Origin: Rhodoferax koreense
Lineage (GTDB): Bacteria > Pseudomonadota > Gammaproteobacteria > Burkholderiales > Burkholderiaceae_C
Length of the DNA stretch: 64,000 nucleotides
Assembly: GCF_001955695.1 (NCBI RefSeq)
Contig: NZ_CP019236.1
Location: 3,162,001 to 3,226,000 of the forward strand
Direction: 5' to 3'
Shown: one piece after another, positions 45,680-54,755 of the stretch
How the letters are laid out: each line of letters starts with the position of its first letter
Position numbering within the stretch: the stretch's first letter is position 1
Position numbers and translations under genes: made by a program
The notes under the pieces: model-generated
The model's database searches: none
Told to the model about the DNA's origin: nothing
Seen by the model: only the letters and a program-made list of their open reading frames with translations

Positions 45680-48172
45680 TCAAGATGACTTGCTGGCCGA
45701 AGGCTTGAAGTCGAGCAGCTTCATGGCCTTGGACAGGCTTTGCGGCGCATAGGCATCCCATGGAGAGTTGCCCCGATGCAGCCGCGTCTGGATGTTGGTG
45801 ATGGTCCAATGCGCGCCGCTGCCGATGCTGTCCAGCTCGTCCCAGGCCATCGGCACCGACACCCCCAGGCCCGGCCGTGCGCGTGCGGACCAGGCCGAAG
45901 CCGTGGTCGCGCCGAAGCCGTTGCGCAGGTAATCGACGAAGATTTTGCCCACGCGGTTCTTCGGCCCGCTTTTGGCCACGAACAGCTGCGGCAGCGTCTT
46001 TGCCAGGTGCTGCACCACGGCCTGCGAAAACGCCTTCACCGTGTCCCAATCGTGTTGTTTCTTCACGGCCACCACCACATGCAGGCCCTTGCCGCCACTG
46101 GTCTTGACGAAGGATTCGAGGCCGAGCTGCGTGAGGAACTCATGCACCAGCTTCGCGGCCTGCTGCATGCTCTCCCAGGCGACGCCTTCACCGGGGTCGA
46201 GGTCGAAGGTCATGCGGTCGGGCTTGTCGATGGCGGTCTTCACGCCGTTCCAGGTGTGGAATTCGATCACGTTCATCTGCGCGGCAGACAACACGGCCTG
46301 TGCCGTGGGCACCTCCATCAACGGCGCGTGGTCCGGGTCGAGCGCCTGAGACAGCGGCTTGACGCCGGGCATCTTGCCTTCCATGTGCTTCTGGAAGAAG
46401 AGTTCGCCCTGGATGCCGCCGGGCGCCCGCACCAGCGAGACCGGACGCCCCTTGAGATGCGGCAGCAGCAACGGTGCGATCAGCGCGTAGTACCGCACCA
46501 CGTCGAGCTTGGTCAGGCCGGTGGAGGGGTCGATGACGCGTTCGGGATGCGTCACGTGCAGCTTCGACCGCGGAACCGCGGCCTTGGCTTTCGATGCAGC
46601 GCCCCTTTCAGCCACGGCATGCACCGGCTTTTCGCGCTTGATCGCCAGCGGCTTCTTGTCTTCGCGCAGGCCGTGGAACACCGCATGGCGAATGCGGCCC
46701 GAGCCCGTCCATTCGCCGAACGACACCTCGGCCAGCAATTGCGGCTTGACCCAATGCGCCTTGCGGTCCAGGTCGGTCTTCGCCGAGAACGGACTTTGGT
46801 CGGCGGCCACGGCATCGAGCCTCGCCTTGAGTTCACCCAAGGTCTTCTGGTCGAAACCCGTGCCCACGTTGCCCGCATACACCAGCGCGCCCTTGTCGTC
46901 GTGCACGCCCAGCAGCAGCGAACCCAATGCGGTGCGCGTGCCCTGCGGATCGGTGTAGCCGCCGATCACGAACTCCTGGCGCTGCGTGCACTTGAGCTTG
47001 ATCCAGTTGGGCGAACGCCGGCTGCTGTAGGGTGCGTCCTTCTTCTTGCCGATGACGCCTTCCAGGCCCATCCGGCAGGCGGAGGCGACCAGGTCCTGCG
47101 GCCGTACGTCGAACACGTCGCTGAACCGCAGCGATGGCGGCGTCTTCTCGTCGAAAAGCCCTTTGAGCAGCGCACGCCGGGTTTCGAGCGGTTCATGGCG
47201 CAGATCCCGGCCGTCGAGAAAAGGCGCGTCGAACAGGTAATAGACGATGCTTTCCGTCTCGCTGCTGTCGAACGCGTTCTGCAGGCGCTGGAAGTCCGGT
47301 ACGCCCTTGTCGTTGGCCACCACGATCTCGCCATCCAGCCAGCCCGACTTGAGTTTGAGTTTGGCGATCGCCTTGGCCAAATGCGGCAGCTTGTGGGTCC
47401 AGTCGTGGCCGTTGCGCGTGAACAGTTGCACCGTCTTGCCCTCCACACGCGCGAGCATGCGGTAGCCGTCGAACTTGATCTCGAACAACCATTGACTGGG
47501 ATCACCCGGCACCCCATCGACGAGCGTGGCCAGCTGGGGCTGAATCGTGGCTGGCAGCGCGGCTTTTTCCCCTGGCGTTTCGCTCGCCCTGACTTTGGCA
47601 GCCTTTGCCGGCGTCCTGGTCTTGCTTCGCAACGGCACGACACTATCGGGCATCTCGTCGACCACGCTGAAGTCCGCGGCGGGTCGTGCGAAGGCGTCCT
47701 TTTCCTTGATCAGCAGCCAGGGCGGCTGTTTCTCGCCCTTGCCCTTCATGCGGATCAAGGCCCAATGGCCCTGGATCTTTCGGCCGTGCATCTCGAACTT
47801 CAGGTTGCCGTCGCGGTAACCCTTGGCCGCGTCGCCGAGTGGCGTCCACGTGCCCTCGTCCCAGATGATGACCTTGCCCGCGCCGTACTGGCCCGCGGGA
47901 ATCTCGCCTTCGAACTGGTTGTAGGCGATGGGGTGGTCTTCCACCTGCACCGCCATGCGTTTGTCCTTGGGGTCGTAGCTCGGCCCCTTGGGCACGGCCC
48001 AGCTTTTCATCGCGCCGCCGAGTTCGAGCCGGAAGTCGTAGTGCAGGCGCGAGGCCCAGTGTTTCTGGATCACGAAGGCGAGTTGGCCGTCTTTCGATTC
48101 GCCGCCTTCCGCCGGCTCGGAGGTGATGTCGAAGTTGCGCTTGGCCTTGTAACGCGTCAGCAGGTCGTCCAT
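45680..48172 (-). CDS. ligD: DNA ligase D (phosphoesterase-ligase-polymerase)
   Basis: An 830-residue LigD with all three modules. The 3'-phosphoesterase spans residues about 1-160 (KHWASRLHYDFRLELGG, VEDHPIAYNQFEGEIPAGQY). The ATP-dependent ligase spans about 210-520, with nucleotidyl motif EIKFDGYR (Lys233), WLDGEIVV and MGLEGVIGKK. The primase-like polymerase spans about 545-810 (HPERVIDPSTGLTKLDVVRY, MTFDLDPGEG, KTSGGKGLHVVV). It seals double-strand breaks with Ku. It starts 18 bases after the ku gene end. Confidence 0.97.
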   Translation of the reverse strand: MDDLLTRYKAKRNFDITSEPAEGGESKDGQLAFVIQKHWASRLHYDFRLELGGAMKSWAVPKGPSYDPKDKRMAVQVEDHPIAYNQFEGEIPAGQYGAGKVIIWDEGTWTPLGDAAKGYRDGNLKFEMHGRKIQGHWALIRMKGKGEKQPPWLLIKEKDAFARPAADFSVVDEMPDSVVPLRSKTRTPAKAAKVRASETPGEKAALPATIQPQLATLVDGVPGDPSQWLFEIKFDGYRMLARVEGKTVQLFTRNGHDWTHKLPHLAKAIAKLKLKSGWLDGEIVVANDKGVPDFQRLQNAFDSSETESIVYYLFDAPFLDGRDLRHEPLETRRALLKGLFDEKTPPSLRFSDVFDVRPQDLVASACRMGLEGVIGKKKDAPYSSRRSPNWIKLKCTQRQEFVIGGYTDPQGTRTALGSLLLGVHDDKGALVYAGNVGTGFDQKTLGELKARLDAVAADQSPFSAKTDLDRKAHWVKPQLLAEVSFGEWTGSGRIRHAVFHGLREDKKPLAIKREKPVHAVAERGAASKAKAAVPRSKLHVTHPERVIDPSTGLTKLDVVRYYALIAPLLLPHLKGRPVSLVRAPGGIQGELFFQKHMEGKMPGVKPLSQALDPDHAPLMEVPTAQAVLSAAQMNVIEFHTWNGVKTAIDKPDRMTFDLDPGEGVAWESMQQAAKLVHEFLTQLGLESFVKTSGGKGLHVVVAVKKQHDWDTVKAFSQAVVQHLAKTLPQLFVAKSGPKNRVGKIFVDYLRNGFGATTASAWSARARPGLGVSVPMAWDELDSIGSGAHWTITNIQTRLHRGNSPWDAYAPQSLSKAMKLLDFKPSASKSS

Positions 48173-48190
48173 GGCTTGTGTTCTGTTGCG

Positions 48191-49066
48191 TCAGGCCGCC
48201 TTGCGTTGCGGGGTGCTCTTTTTCGCCGCGGCCTTCTTGGCCGGCGCCGCCTTCGCCGCAGGCTTCTTGCCGCCCTTGAGGCTGCGCGCGAGCAGTTCGC
48301 TCAAGTCGATGATCTCGGCACCGCCGGGCGCTTCCTCCTCGGGCTGGATCACCGTTTCCGTCTTGCCGGCCTTGACCTTCTTGTCCACGAGTTTCATCAC
48401 CTCGTGCTTGAACTCGTCCTTGAAGTCGTCGGGGTTCCAGTCGCCCGACATCTCGGCGATCAGCTGCGTGGCCATCTTCATCTCCGCGGCGCTGAAGCCG
48501 GGTGCCTTGGCACCGGCCGGCGGCAGGTCGAGCCCGTCGAGCGTCTTCACCTCGTCGCCCCAGCGCAGCAGGTTCAGCACCAGCGCCGGGCCGGAAGGCA
48601 CCAGCGCCGCCAGGTGCTGCTTGGTGGCGATCACCACCTTGGCCAGGCCGATCTTGCCGGTCTTGACCAATGCCTCGCGCAGCAGCGCATAGACCTTCTG
48701 GCCCTTGTTGATCGGCGCCACGTAATACGGCCGTTCCAGGAAGACGAAAGGAATGTCGCCGGCGTCAATGAAACGCTGGATGTCGATGGTCTGCGTGGTG
48801 CGCGGATAGGCTTCGGCGATTTCCTCGGGCGAGATGATCACGTAGTGACCGTCCTCGTATTCGATGCCCTTGACGATGTTGTCCTTGTCGATTTCCTTGC
48901 CGGTCTTCTTGTTGATGCGTTTGTAACCAACCGGGTCCATGCTGCGTTTGTCGAGCCAGTCGAAATCGATGCCCTGCTCGGAGCTGGCCGTATGCAGACC
49001 GACCGGGATGTGCACCAAGCCGAAGGTGATGGCACCTTTCCAGAGCACGCGACTGCCAGTGGCCAT
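48191..49066 (-). CDS. ku: Ku protein, non-homologous end joining
   Basis: A 291-residue bacterial Ku: WKGAITFGLVHIPVGLHTAS, YKRINKKTGKEIDKDNIVKG, FVFLERPYYVAPINKGQKVY, and MATQLIAEMSGDWNPDDFKD at the bridge end. A Lys/Ala-rich tail, typical for bacterial Ku DNA binding, ends the chain. Ku rings thread broken ends and recruit LigD. The start at 49066 has AAAGGAAAT upstream. It is the first gene of a ku-ligD-xth minus-strand unit. Confidence 0.97.
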   Translation of the reverse strand: MATGSRVLWKGAITFGLVHIPVGLHTASSEQGIDFDWLDKRSMDPVGYKRINKKTGKEIDKDNIVKGIEYEDGHYVIISPEEIAEAYPRTTQTIDIQRFIDAGDIPFVFLERPYYVAPINKGQKVYALLREALVKTGKIGLAKVVIATKQHLAALVPSGPALVLNLLRWGDEVKTLDGLDLPPAGAKAPGFSAAEMKMATQLIAEMSGDWNPDDFKDEFKHEVMKLVDKKVKAGKTETVIQPEEEAPGGAEIIDLSELLARSLKGGKKPAAKAAPAKKAAAKKSTPQRKAA

Positions 49067-49195
49067 GGGATTTCCTTTGGACGATGAAACTTCGATTCTT
49101 CCCGCAGCCATTTTCGGACGCTGTAGGTTGCGCAGCACACGCAAAGTAGGCCGGCGTTGACAACCCGGCCGCTCCGTCTGCGCTAGGCTCTTAGC

Positions 49196-49546
49196 ATGCC
49201 ATCGCACCTGCCTTTGCGCCACATCGCCGTTTACGTGGAGGAGCCGCGCCCGAAGCGTTTCGCCTGGGTGTTGAACGAATCCGCCGACGGCGGCGTGCAC
49301 TGGGAAATGCTGCAGCGCGCGGGCAAACCCGTGGCGTCTTACCAGGAGGCCATGGCCGGTGGACTGGCGGCGCTGCAGGAACTGGTGGACGACGTGAACC
49401 TCGGGCCGCGCGGCGAACCGGAGGTCGGAGCGCCCGCCCAAAAGCGCGGCAAGGCCGATGAAGCATCGGCGGATGCGCCTGAAGACGACGAAGCACCGGC
49501 GCCTGCGAAAAAGAAGGCTTTCTTCGGCTTCGGGCCGGTGCGCTGA
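49196..49546 (+). CDS. Small hypothetical protein
   Basis: A 116-residue protein divergent from ku (129 bases apart). The first 70 residues look folded (IAVYVEEPRPKRFAWVLNES, HWEMLQRAGKPVASYQEAM, LAALQELVDDVNLG). The rest is acidic/Ala/Pro-rich and ends in KKKAFFGFGPVR. I do not recognise the family. The absence of a clear ribosome site tempers confidence. Its stop is 1 base from the hipA stop on the other strand. Confidence 0.65.
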   Translation: MPSHLPLRHIAVYVEEPRPKRFAWVLNESADGGVHWEMLQRAGKPVASYQEAMAGGLAALQELVDDVNLGPRGEPEVGAPAQKRGKADEASADAPEDDEAPAPAKKKAFFGFGPVR

Positions 49547-49547
49547 A

Positions 49548-50951
49548 TCAAGCGATGGTGGGAGCCGCGCGCAGTGAATGCGCGGCCTTCTGGCTCAGCC
49601 AGGGATGCGCCTTGAAGTGCGCCAGCAGCCTGGCCTTCTGCGCCTCCGACAGCAGCGACTGCGCAATCAGCGCCGGCCAATCGCGCGCGGCCGCGGCCAC
49701 GCAGTGCCGCACGGCCGCGGTCGCCGGCTTTTCCGGGATGCCCAGCTTGTCGCAAAAGATGCGCAGCACATACGGGCCAAGCCTTGGCTTGCCATCGGCG
49801 GCCGGCGCCGGGGCGGACCGCCGCGCCGCCGCGCTCTGCAGTTCGGCATCGAACTCGGCCGGCAGGATGCGCAGCGCATGGCCGGAGATCTTGCTGAAGG
49901 CGCTGTAACCGACGATGTCGTAGGCCGGCGACACCGCTGGCGTCACGCCATCGGGGTAGATCAGGCCGATGTTCTTCAGGTGCATGTCGGGGTTGCCCAG
50001 CATTTCGTTCACCGCCAGGCGGCGCAGCAATTCGTGCACGGCCGGCTCGCCCAGCGAAGGCAGGGCCATCATGGCCGCCGCCACGGCCAGGTAGCTGCCG
50101 CTGTATTTCTCCTCGGGCATCACGCTGAGCACCTGCGCGAAATCCTCGCAGTGGATGCGGCCCGTGGGCGTGCGGTCGAAGCGCACCACGGCCAGGAAGT
50201 TGGTCGTGCCGTCGCTGTCCTCCAGTTCGTACCCGTGCTCGGCCACAAGTTGCCGCAGCGGCACCAGGCTGGTTTCGCAGACGTTCACACCGGCGGCACC
50301 GGCCAGTTGCAGCGACAGGTGCTCGAGCTCGGGCAGGCGCGGCCGGCCGACCACCGGCAGCTTGGCGATGATGTGGGTGTCGTGCGCCTTGGTGCGGCCC
50401 ACGTAGCGGTCGCCCTGGCGCAACACGGCCAGTTTGGGCTGGATGCCGGAGACGGAAACGCCCTCTTCCATCGGCTCGGCGGTGACCGACATCTCGAGCG
50501 CGTCGTTGTCCTGCGTGACCAGGTGCGCCAGGCCCTCGCGGTCCAGGTGCGCGGGCCGGGCCGACACGTTGCCCGGCAGATCCAGGCCGCAGGCGGCCAG
50601 CATCTCGAAATGGTCGTTCGGATCACAACCGCGCCGGGCGGCCACGTGGTCGCGGAACACGCCTTCGGGCAGCAGGTTCTGGAACCACGGCGGCAGCAGC
50701 CAGCCGCCTTGCGCGGAATACCGGCCGTTGAAGCGTGGGGACTGGATGTCCAGCCACAGCTGGCGCTGGCTGTCGGGTGTGGGGGCGAGAAAGGCGGCGC
50801 CCAGCAGAGGCTGCGGTGTGGGTTGCGACTGCCGGGTGACATCCGGATCGGCGACAAAACGCGTGATCACCGGCGCGCCGGGCATGGCGTAACGGAACAG
50901 CACGCCGAGGTGCCGTGCCCCGAGGAAGATGTCGAGCGCCTGGACGTTCAT
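49548..50951 (-). CDS. hipA: HipA-family serine/threonine kinase toxin
   Basis: A 467-residue full-length HipA. An N-terminal HipA_N region includes QNLLPEGVFRDHVAARRGCD. The P-loop-like motif SGIQPK is at 168-173, FDR at 258-260, the catalytic loop GNPDMHLKN at 319-327 with Asp322, and the metal site YDIVGY at 344-349. All key residues are intact, so it should be active. HipA kinases phosphorylate a tRNA synthetase or similar target and slow growth; the target here is unknown. It overlaps hipB by 4 bases. Confidence 0.93.
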   Translation of the reverse strand: MNVQALDIFLGARHLGVLFRYAMPGAPVITRFVADPDVTRQSQPTPQPLLGAAFLAPTPDSQRQLWLDIQSPRFNGRYSAQGGWLLPPWFQNLLPEGVFRDHVAARRGCDPNDHFEMLAACGLDLPGNVSARPAHLDREGLAHLVTQDNDALEMSVTAEPMEEGVSVSGIQPKLAVLRQGDRYVGRTKAHDTHIIAKLPVVGRPRLPELEHLSLQLAGAAGVNVCETSLVPLRQLVAEHGYELEDSDGTTNFLAVVRFDRTPTGRIHCEDFAQVLSVMPEEKYSGSYLAVAAAMMALPSLGEPAVHELLRRLAVNEMLGNPDMHLKNIGLIYPDGVTPAVSPAYDIVGYSAFSKISGHALRILPAEFDAELQSAAARRSAPAPAADGKPRLGPYVLRIFCDKLGIPEKPATAAVRHCVAAAARDWPALIAQSLLSEAQKARLLAHFKAHPWLSQKAAHSLRAAPTIA

Positions 50952-51268
50952 GGCCTGCCCGCGTCAGCCCCCTGGTCGGCGCCGATGCGGCGCTGGGCCA
51001 GGTCGATCAGCGAAGGTACGGTGGAGGCGGGGGCGGCGCCGGCCTGGGGGAGCCCAGCCGCGGCGCCTTTTGGAACCAGCACCATCTCCAGCCCGAGCCG
51101 GTCCGCCACGGCCAGCAGGGTGGAGAGCTTGAAATCGTGGCTGCCGCTGAGCAGCAGTGTCAACGTGCGTGCCGACAGGCCGGCCGCTGCGCGCAATGCG
51201 GCCTGTGTCATGCCCGTGGCCTTGAGTTGGCTACGCAGGCCATTGGCAATATCTGCGATGGATTTCAT
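50948..51268 (-). CDS. hipB: HipB-like XRE antitoxin/repressor
   Basis: A 106-residue protein with an XRE helix-turn-helix at residues about 10-65 (GLRSQLKATGMTQAALRAAA, GLSARTLTLLLSGSHDFKLS, LLAVADRLGLEMVLV). A Gly/Pro/Ala-rich tail of about 40 residues follows. It neutralises HipA and represses its own promoter in homologues. The start ATG at 51268 sits 5 bases inside a run of operator-like repeats, and the gene overlaps hipA by 4 bases, so the two are coupled. Confidence 0.9.
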   Translation of the reverse strand: MKSIADIANGLRSQLKATGMTQAALRAAAGLSARTLTLLLSGSHDFKLSTLLAVADRLGLEMVLVPKGAAAGLPQAGAAPASTVPSLIDLAQRRIGADQGADAGRP

Positions 51269-51275
51269 GGTACCA

Positions 51276-51304
51276 AAGTAGTATTTTGTTCACTCATACT
51301 ACTT
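51276..51304 (-). promoter_or_regulatory. hipBA operator 1 with promoter -10
   Basis: AAGTAGTA (51276-51283) and TACTACTT (51297-51304) are a perfect 8 bp inverted pair with a 13-base spacer. The hipBA promoter reads TTGACA (51319-51324), 17 bases, then TAGTAT (51296-51301) on the minus strand, so the -10 lies in the right half-site. A bound repressor would block transcription. Confidence 0.75.
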
Positions 51305-51339
51305 CAGGATGATTTGATTGTCAAAATTTAATACTTCTA

Positions 51340-51368
51340 AAGTAGTATTTCTAGATAAAAGACTACTT
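51340..51368. promoter_or_regulatory. hipBA operator 2, same geometry as operator 1
   Basis: AAGTAGTA (51340-51347) and gACTACTT (51361-51368) repeat the arrangement of operator 1 with the same 13-base spacer, 64 bases away. AATACT-n8-AGTATT (51330-51349) overlaps it. TACCAAAGTAGT (51271-51282) and ACTACTTTGGTA (51362-51373) also mirror each other over 12 bases. The site lies between hipB and the divergent helicase gene. Confidence 0.7.
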
Positions 51369-51437
51369 TGGTATTGCTGCCGATTTTGCAAGATGAGAAT
51401 GGCATGGCTTGTCGGCCCGGAAGGAAATCTTCCTAGA

Positions 51438-53723
51438 ATGGCGCTTCACACCGTCGCGGCTTCCACGCGACCACCCTTGCAGCAGCCCACCTACACCATC
51501 GCCGTCCGTGCCCTGTGCGAGTTCACCGCCAAGCGCGGCGACCTCGACCTGCGTTTCACGCCCAGCCCGACAGCCCAGGAAGGCGTGGCCGGGCATGGCA
51601 TCGTGGCCAAGCGCCGCGGCGCGGGCTACGAAGCCGAGCTCAGCCTCGCGGGCAGCCATCGGCATCTGCAAGTACGCGGCCGGGCCGACGGCTTCGACCC
51701 GGCTTCGAACCGGCTCGAGGAAATCAAGACCTTCCGTGGCGACCTGGCGCGCCAGCCGGCCAACCACCGCACGCTGCACTGGGCGCAACTGCGGCTGTAC
51801 GGCTGGCTGCTGTGCGCGCAGCGTGGCCTGGCGGAGGTCACATTGGCCCTGGTGTATTTCGACATCGACAGCCAACGCGAAACGGTGCTGCTCGAGACCG
51901 CCACGGCCGACGCGCTGCGGCAGCATTTCGAGGCGCAGTGCGACTGTTTCCTGGACTGGGCCGCGCAGGAACTGGCGCACCGCGCCGCACGCGACGCCGC
52001 GCTCACGGCATTGGCCTTTCCGCATGCGCGTTTCCGCACCGGCCAGCGCGAACTCGCCACCGCCGTCTACCAGGCCAACCGCGCCGGCCGCTGCCTCATG
52101 GCGCAGGCGCCCACCGGGATCGGCAAGACGGTGGGGACGATCTTCCCGCTGCTCAAGGCCGCGCCGGGCCAGGCGCTGGACAAGCTGTTTTTCCTCACCG
52201 CCAAGACCTCGGGCCGGCAACTCGCGCTCGATGCCCTGAAGAGCCTGGGCACCGCCCACCTGCGCGTGCTCGAGCTCGTGGCGCGCGACAAGGCCTGCGA
52301 ACACCCGGACAAGGCCTGCCACGGCGAGTCCTGCCCGCTCGCACAGGGCTTTTACGACCGGCTGCCGGCCGCCCGCGCCGCCGCCGTGGCGCAGGGCTTC
52401 CTCGACAAGGCCACCCTGCGCGACACCGCGCTCGCGCACCGGGTCTGCCCGTACTACCTGGGCCAGGAGCTCGCGCGCTGGAGCGACGTGGTGGTGGGCG
52501 ACTACAACTATTACTTCGACACCAGCGCCCTGCTGCACGGGCTGGCGCAGGCCAACCAATGGCGCGTGAGCCTGCTCGTGGACGAGGCGCACAACCTGCT
52601 GGAGCGTGGCCGCAAGATGTACAGCGCGAGCCTGGACCAGGCCGACCTCAAGCGCCTGCGCCAGAGCGCGCCACCCGCGCTGAAGAAATCGCTCGACCGG
52701 CTGCAGCGCCAGTGGCAGGCACTGCACCAGGCCCAGACCGGGACCTACCAGGCGTACGACACGATCCCTGCGAAATTTCTGACCGCTCTGCAGTCCGCGG
52801 CATCGGACGTCGGGGAACACCTGGCCGAACATCCGGCGGCGGTGGACGCCGCGCTGCAGCGTTTCCAGTTCGATGCGCAGCACTTCGTCCGCCTGGCCGA
52901 ACAATTTGGCGCGCACTCGCTGTTCGACATTGGCAAAGCCGATGCACGGTCCACCGTACTGTGTGTGCGCAACGTCGTGCCCGCGCCGTTTCTCGCACCG
53001 CGCCTGGCCGCGGCGCACGCGGCCACGCTGTTCTCGGCCACGCTGAGCCCGCCGCGCTTCTACGAGGACACGCTGGGCCTGCCGGCCAACACCGCCTGGA
53101 TCGATGTGCCGGCGCCGTTCCAGGCCGCGCAGTTGTCGGTGCAGGTCGCGCGCCGCGTGTCCACGCGCTACGCCGACCGCGCCGGCTCGCTGCAGCCGAT
53201 CGCCGAACTCATGGCCCGGCAATACGCCGCGGCACCGGGCCACTACCTCGCGTTCTTCAGCAGCTACGACTACCTGCAGCAGGCTGCGGCACGTTTCGCC
53301 GCGCACGCCCCCGAAGTGCCGGTGTGGCTGCAGTCACGTCGCATGGGCGAAGCCGACCAGGCGGCCTTCCTGGCGCGCTTCGTGCCGGGGGGCCAGGGCA
53401 TCGGCTTCGCCGTGCTAGGCGGCGCCTTCGCCGAAGGCATCGATCTGCCCGGCGACCGGCTCATCGGCGCCTTCATCGCCACGCTGGGCCTGCCGCAGGT
53501 GAACTCGGTGAACGAGCAGATCCGCCAGCGCATGGAAGCGGTGTTCGCCAACGGCTACGACTACGCCTACCTCTACCCGGGCCTGCAAAAGGTGGTGCAG
53601 GCCGCCGGCCGCGTGATCCGCACGCCCGAAGACCAGGGCGTGCTGCTGCTGATGGACCAGCGCTTCGCGCGCGCAGAGGTGCAAAAGCTGCTGCCGGACT
53701 GGTGGACGCTGCAACTCGCCTGA
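51438..53723 (+). CDS. PD-(D/E)XK nuclease fused to a DinG/XPD-type DNA helicase
   Basis: A 761-residue protein. Residues about 1-190 are Cas4/RecB-like: YTIAVRALCEFTAKRGDLDL, then GRADGF and EEIKT holding the metal and catalytic residues. The helicase core follows, with Walker A APTGIGKT near residue 230. A Cys-rich FeS region (KACEHPDKACHGESCP ... HRVCPYY) is typical of XPD/DinG, then the VDEAHN box and a C-terminal helicase domain with GQGIGFAVLGGAFAEGIDLP. It should cut and unwind DNA in repair or defence; the exact role is unknown. ATG 51438 is the chosen start; the frame is open from 51318. Confidence 0.88.
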   Translation: MALHTVAASTRPPLQQPTYTIAVRALCEFTAKRGDLDLRFTPSPTAQEGVAGHGIVAKRRGAGYEAELSLAGSHRHLQVRGRADGFDPASNRLEEIKTFRGDLARQPANHRTLHWAQLRLYGWLLCAQRGLAEVTLALVYFDIDSQRETVLLETATADALRQHFEAQCDCFLDWAAQELAHRAARDAALTALAFPHARFRTGQRELATAVYQANRAGRCLMAQAPTGIGKTVGTIFPLLKAAPGQALDKLFFLTAKTSGRQLALDALKSLGTAHLRVLELVARDKACEHPDKACHGESCPLAQGFYDRLPAARAAAVAQGFLDKATLRDTALAHRVCPYYLGQELARWSDVVVGDYNYYFDTSALLHGLAQANQWRVSLLVDEAHNLLERGRKMYSASLDQADLKRLRQSAPPALKKSLDRLQRQWQALHQAQTGTYQAYDTIPAKFLTALQSAASDVGEHLAEHPAAVDAALQRFQFDAQHFVRLAEQFGAHSLFDIGKADARSTVLCVRNVVPAPFLAPRLAAAHAATLFSATLSPPRFYEDTLGLPANTAWIDVPAPFQAAQLSVQVARRVSTRYADRAGSLQPIAELMARQYAAAPGHYLAFFSSYDYLQQAAARFAAHAPEVPVWLQSRRMGEADQAAFLARFVPGGQGIGFAVLGGAFAEGIDLPGDRLIGAFIATLGLPQVNSVNEQIRQRMEAVFANGYDYAYLYPGLQKVVQAAGRVIRTPEDQGVLLLMDQRFARAEVQKLLPDWWTLQLA

Positions 53724-53729
53724 CGCGCG

Positions 53730-54638
53730 TTATTTCGCGAGCGACACGGCCACGAAATCCACGAAGGCCCGCACCCGCGCCGCCATCTGGTGCCGCTGCG
53801 GATAAACGGCGTAGATGTCCGCATCCGGCGTGTCGTACTGTGGCAGCACGCGCACCAGCCGCCCGTTGCGCAGGTAGCGCTCGATGTCCCATTCGGCGCG
53901 CATCAGGATGCCATGGCCGTCGAGCGCCCAGTTCACCGCGATCTCGCCATCGTTGGTGGTGAGGTTGCCGCATGTCTTCACGGCTTCGGCCCGCGCATGC
54001 CGGGCCTTGCCGCTGGCCAGCCGCCACAGCCCATAGGCCTCCTCGCCCTGGCGGATGCCGATGCAGTTGTGCCGCGTCAGGTCGGCCGGGACCTTGGGTG
54101 TGCCGTGCCGCGCCAGATAGGCCGGCGCGGCGCACAGCAGCCGGCGGTTCGGCGCGATGTGCCGCGCAATCATGCGGCTGTCCGGCGGCGCGCCGAAGCG
54201 GATGCAGACGTCGAACACGTCTTCGGTGATCGGTGGCGGGTTCACCGACAGCTGCAGTTGCACCTCGACCTCTGGAAAACGGCGCACGAACCTCGAGATC
54301 AGCGGCGCCACGTGGCTGCGGCCGAAGCCCAGCGTGGCGTTCACGCGCAGCAGGCCCTTGGGTACGGCCTTGGCCGCGCCCAGCAGTTCCTCCATGCCGT
54401 CGATGTCGGCGAGGATGCGCCGCGCATGCGCCAGGTAGACCTCGCCCTCGGGCGTGAGGCCCATGCGCCGCGTCGTGCGGTTCACCAGCGCCACGCCCAC
54501 ACGCGACTCCATCAGCGCCAGGTGCTTGCTCACCGCCGGCGTGGTGATGCCGAGTTCACGTGCCGCCGCACTCAGGCTGCCGGCACTCGCGAGCGTCGAG
54601 AAGAAGCCGAGGTCGGCCGGTTGAATCTTGCTGGGCAT
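53730..54638 (-). CDS. LysR-family regulator (DmlR-like)
   Basis: A 302-residue LTTR with HTH FFSTLASAGSLSAAARELGI, TTPAVSKHLALMESRVGVAL and effector domain parts VAPLISRFVRRFPEVEVQLQ and TRHNCIGIRQGEEAYGLWRL. It resembles the group that controls D-malate or tartrate dehydrogenase genes, and the next gene, divergent across 117 bases, is of that enzyme family. Its end lies 6 bases from the helicase stop. Confidence 0.9.
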   Translation of the reverse strand: MPSKIQPADLGFFSTLASAGSLSAAARELGITTPAVSKHLALMESRVGVALVNRTTRRMGLTPEGEVYLAHARRILADIDGMEELLGAAKAVPKGLLRVNATLGFGRSHVAPLISRFVRRFPEVEVQLQLSVNPPPITEDVFDVCIRFGAPPDSRMIARHIAPNRRLLCAAPAYLARHGTPKVPADLTRHNCIGIRQGEEAYGLWRLASGKARHARAEAVKTCGNLTTNDGEIAVNWALDGHGILMRAEWDIERYLRNGRLVRVLPQYDTPDADIYAVYPQRHQMAARVRAFVDFVAVSLAK

Positions 54639-54755
54639 GGCGGGCCGATTGTTGAACGCAGGTTAACGATGCCTTCACTTTAGCGCTGATCGTGCAGCCC
54701 GTACAAGACCTACATTGGCGCCACTTGAAACTACTCCATCGACAGGAAACAAGCC

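Noticed and set aside
45740..49087. A 1115-codon plus-strand open frame opposite ligD and ku
   Set aside because: It is the shadow of two well-conserved genes, with no recognisable domain in its own translation.
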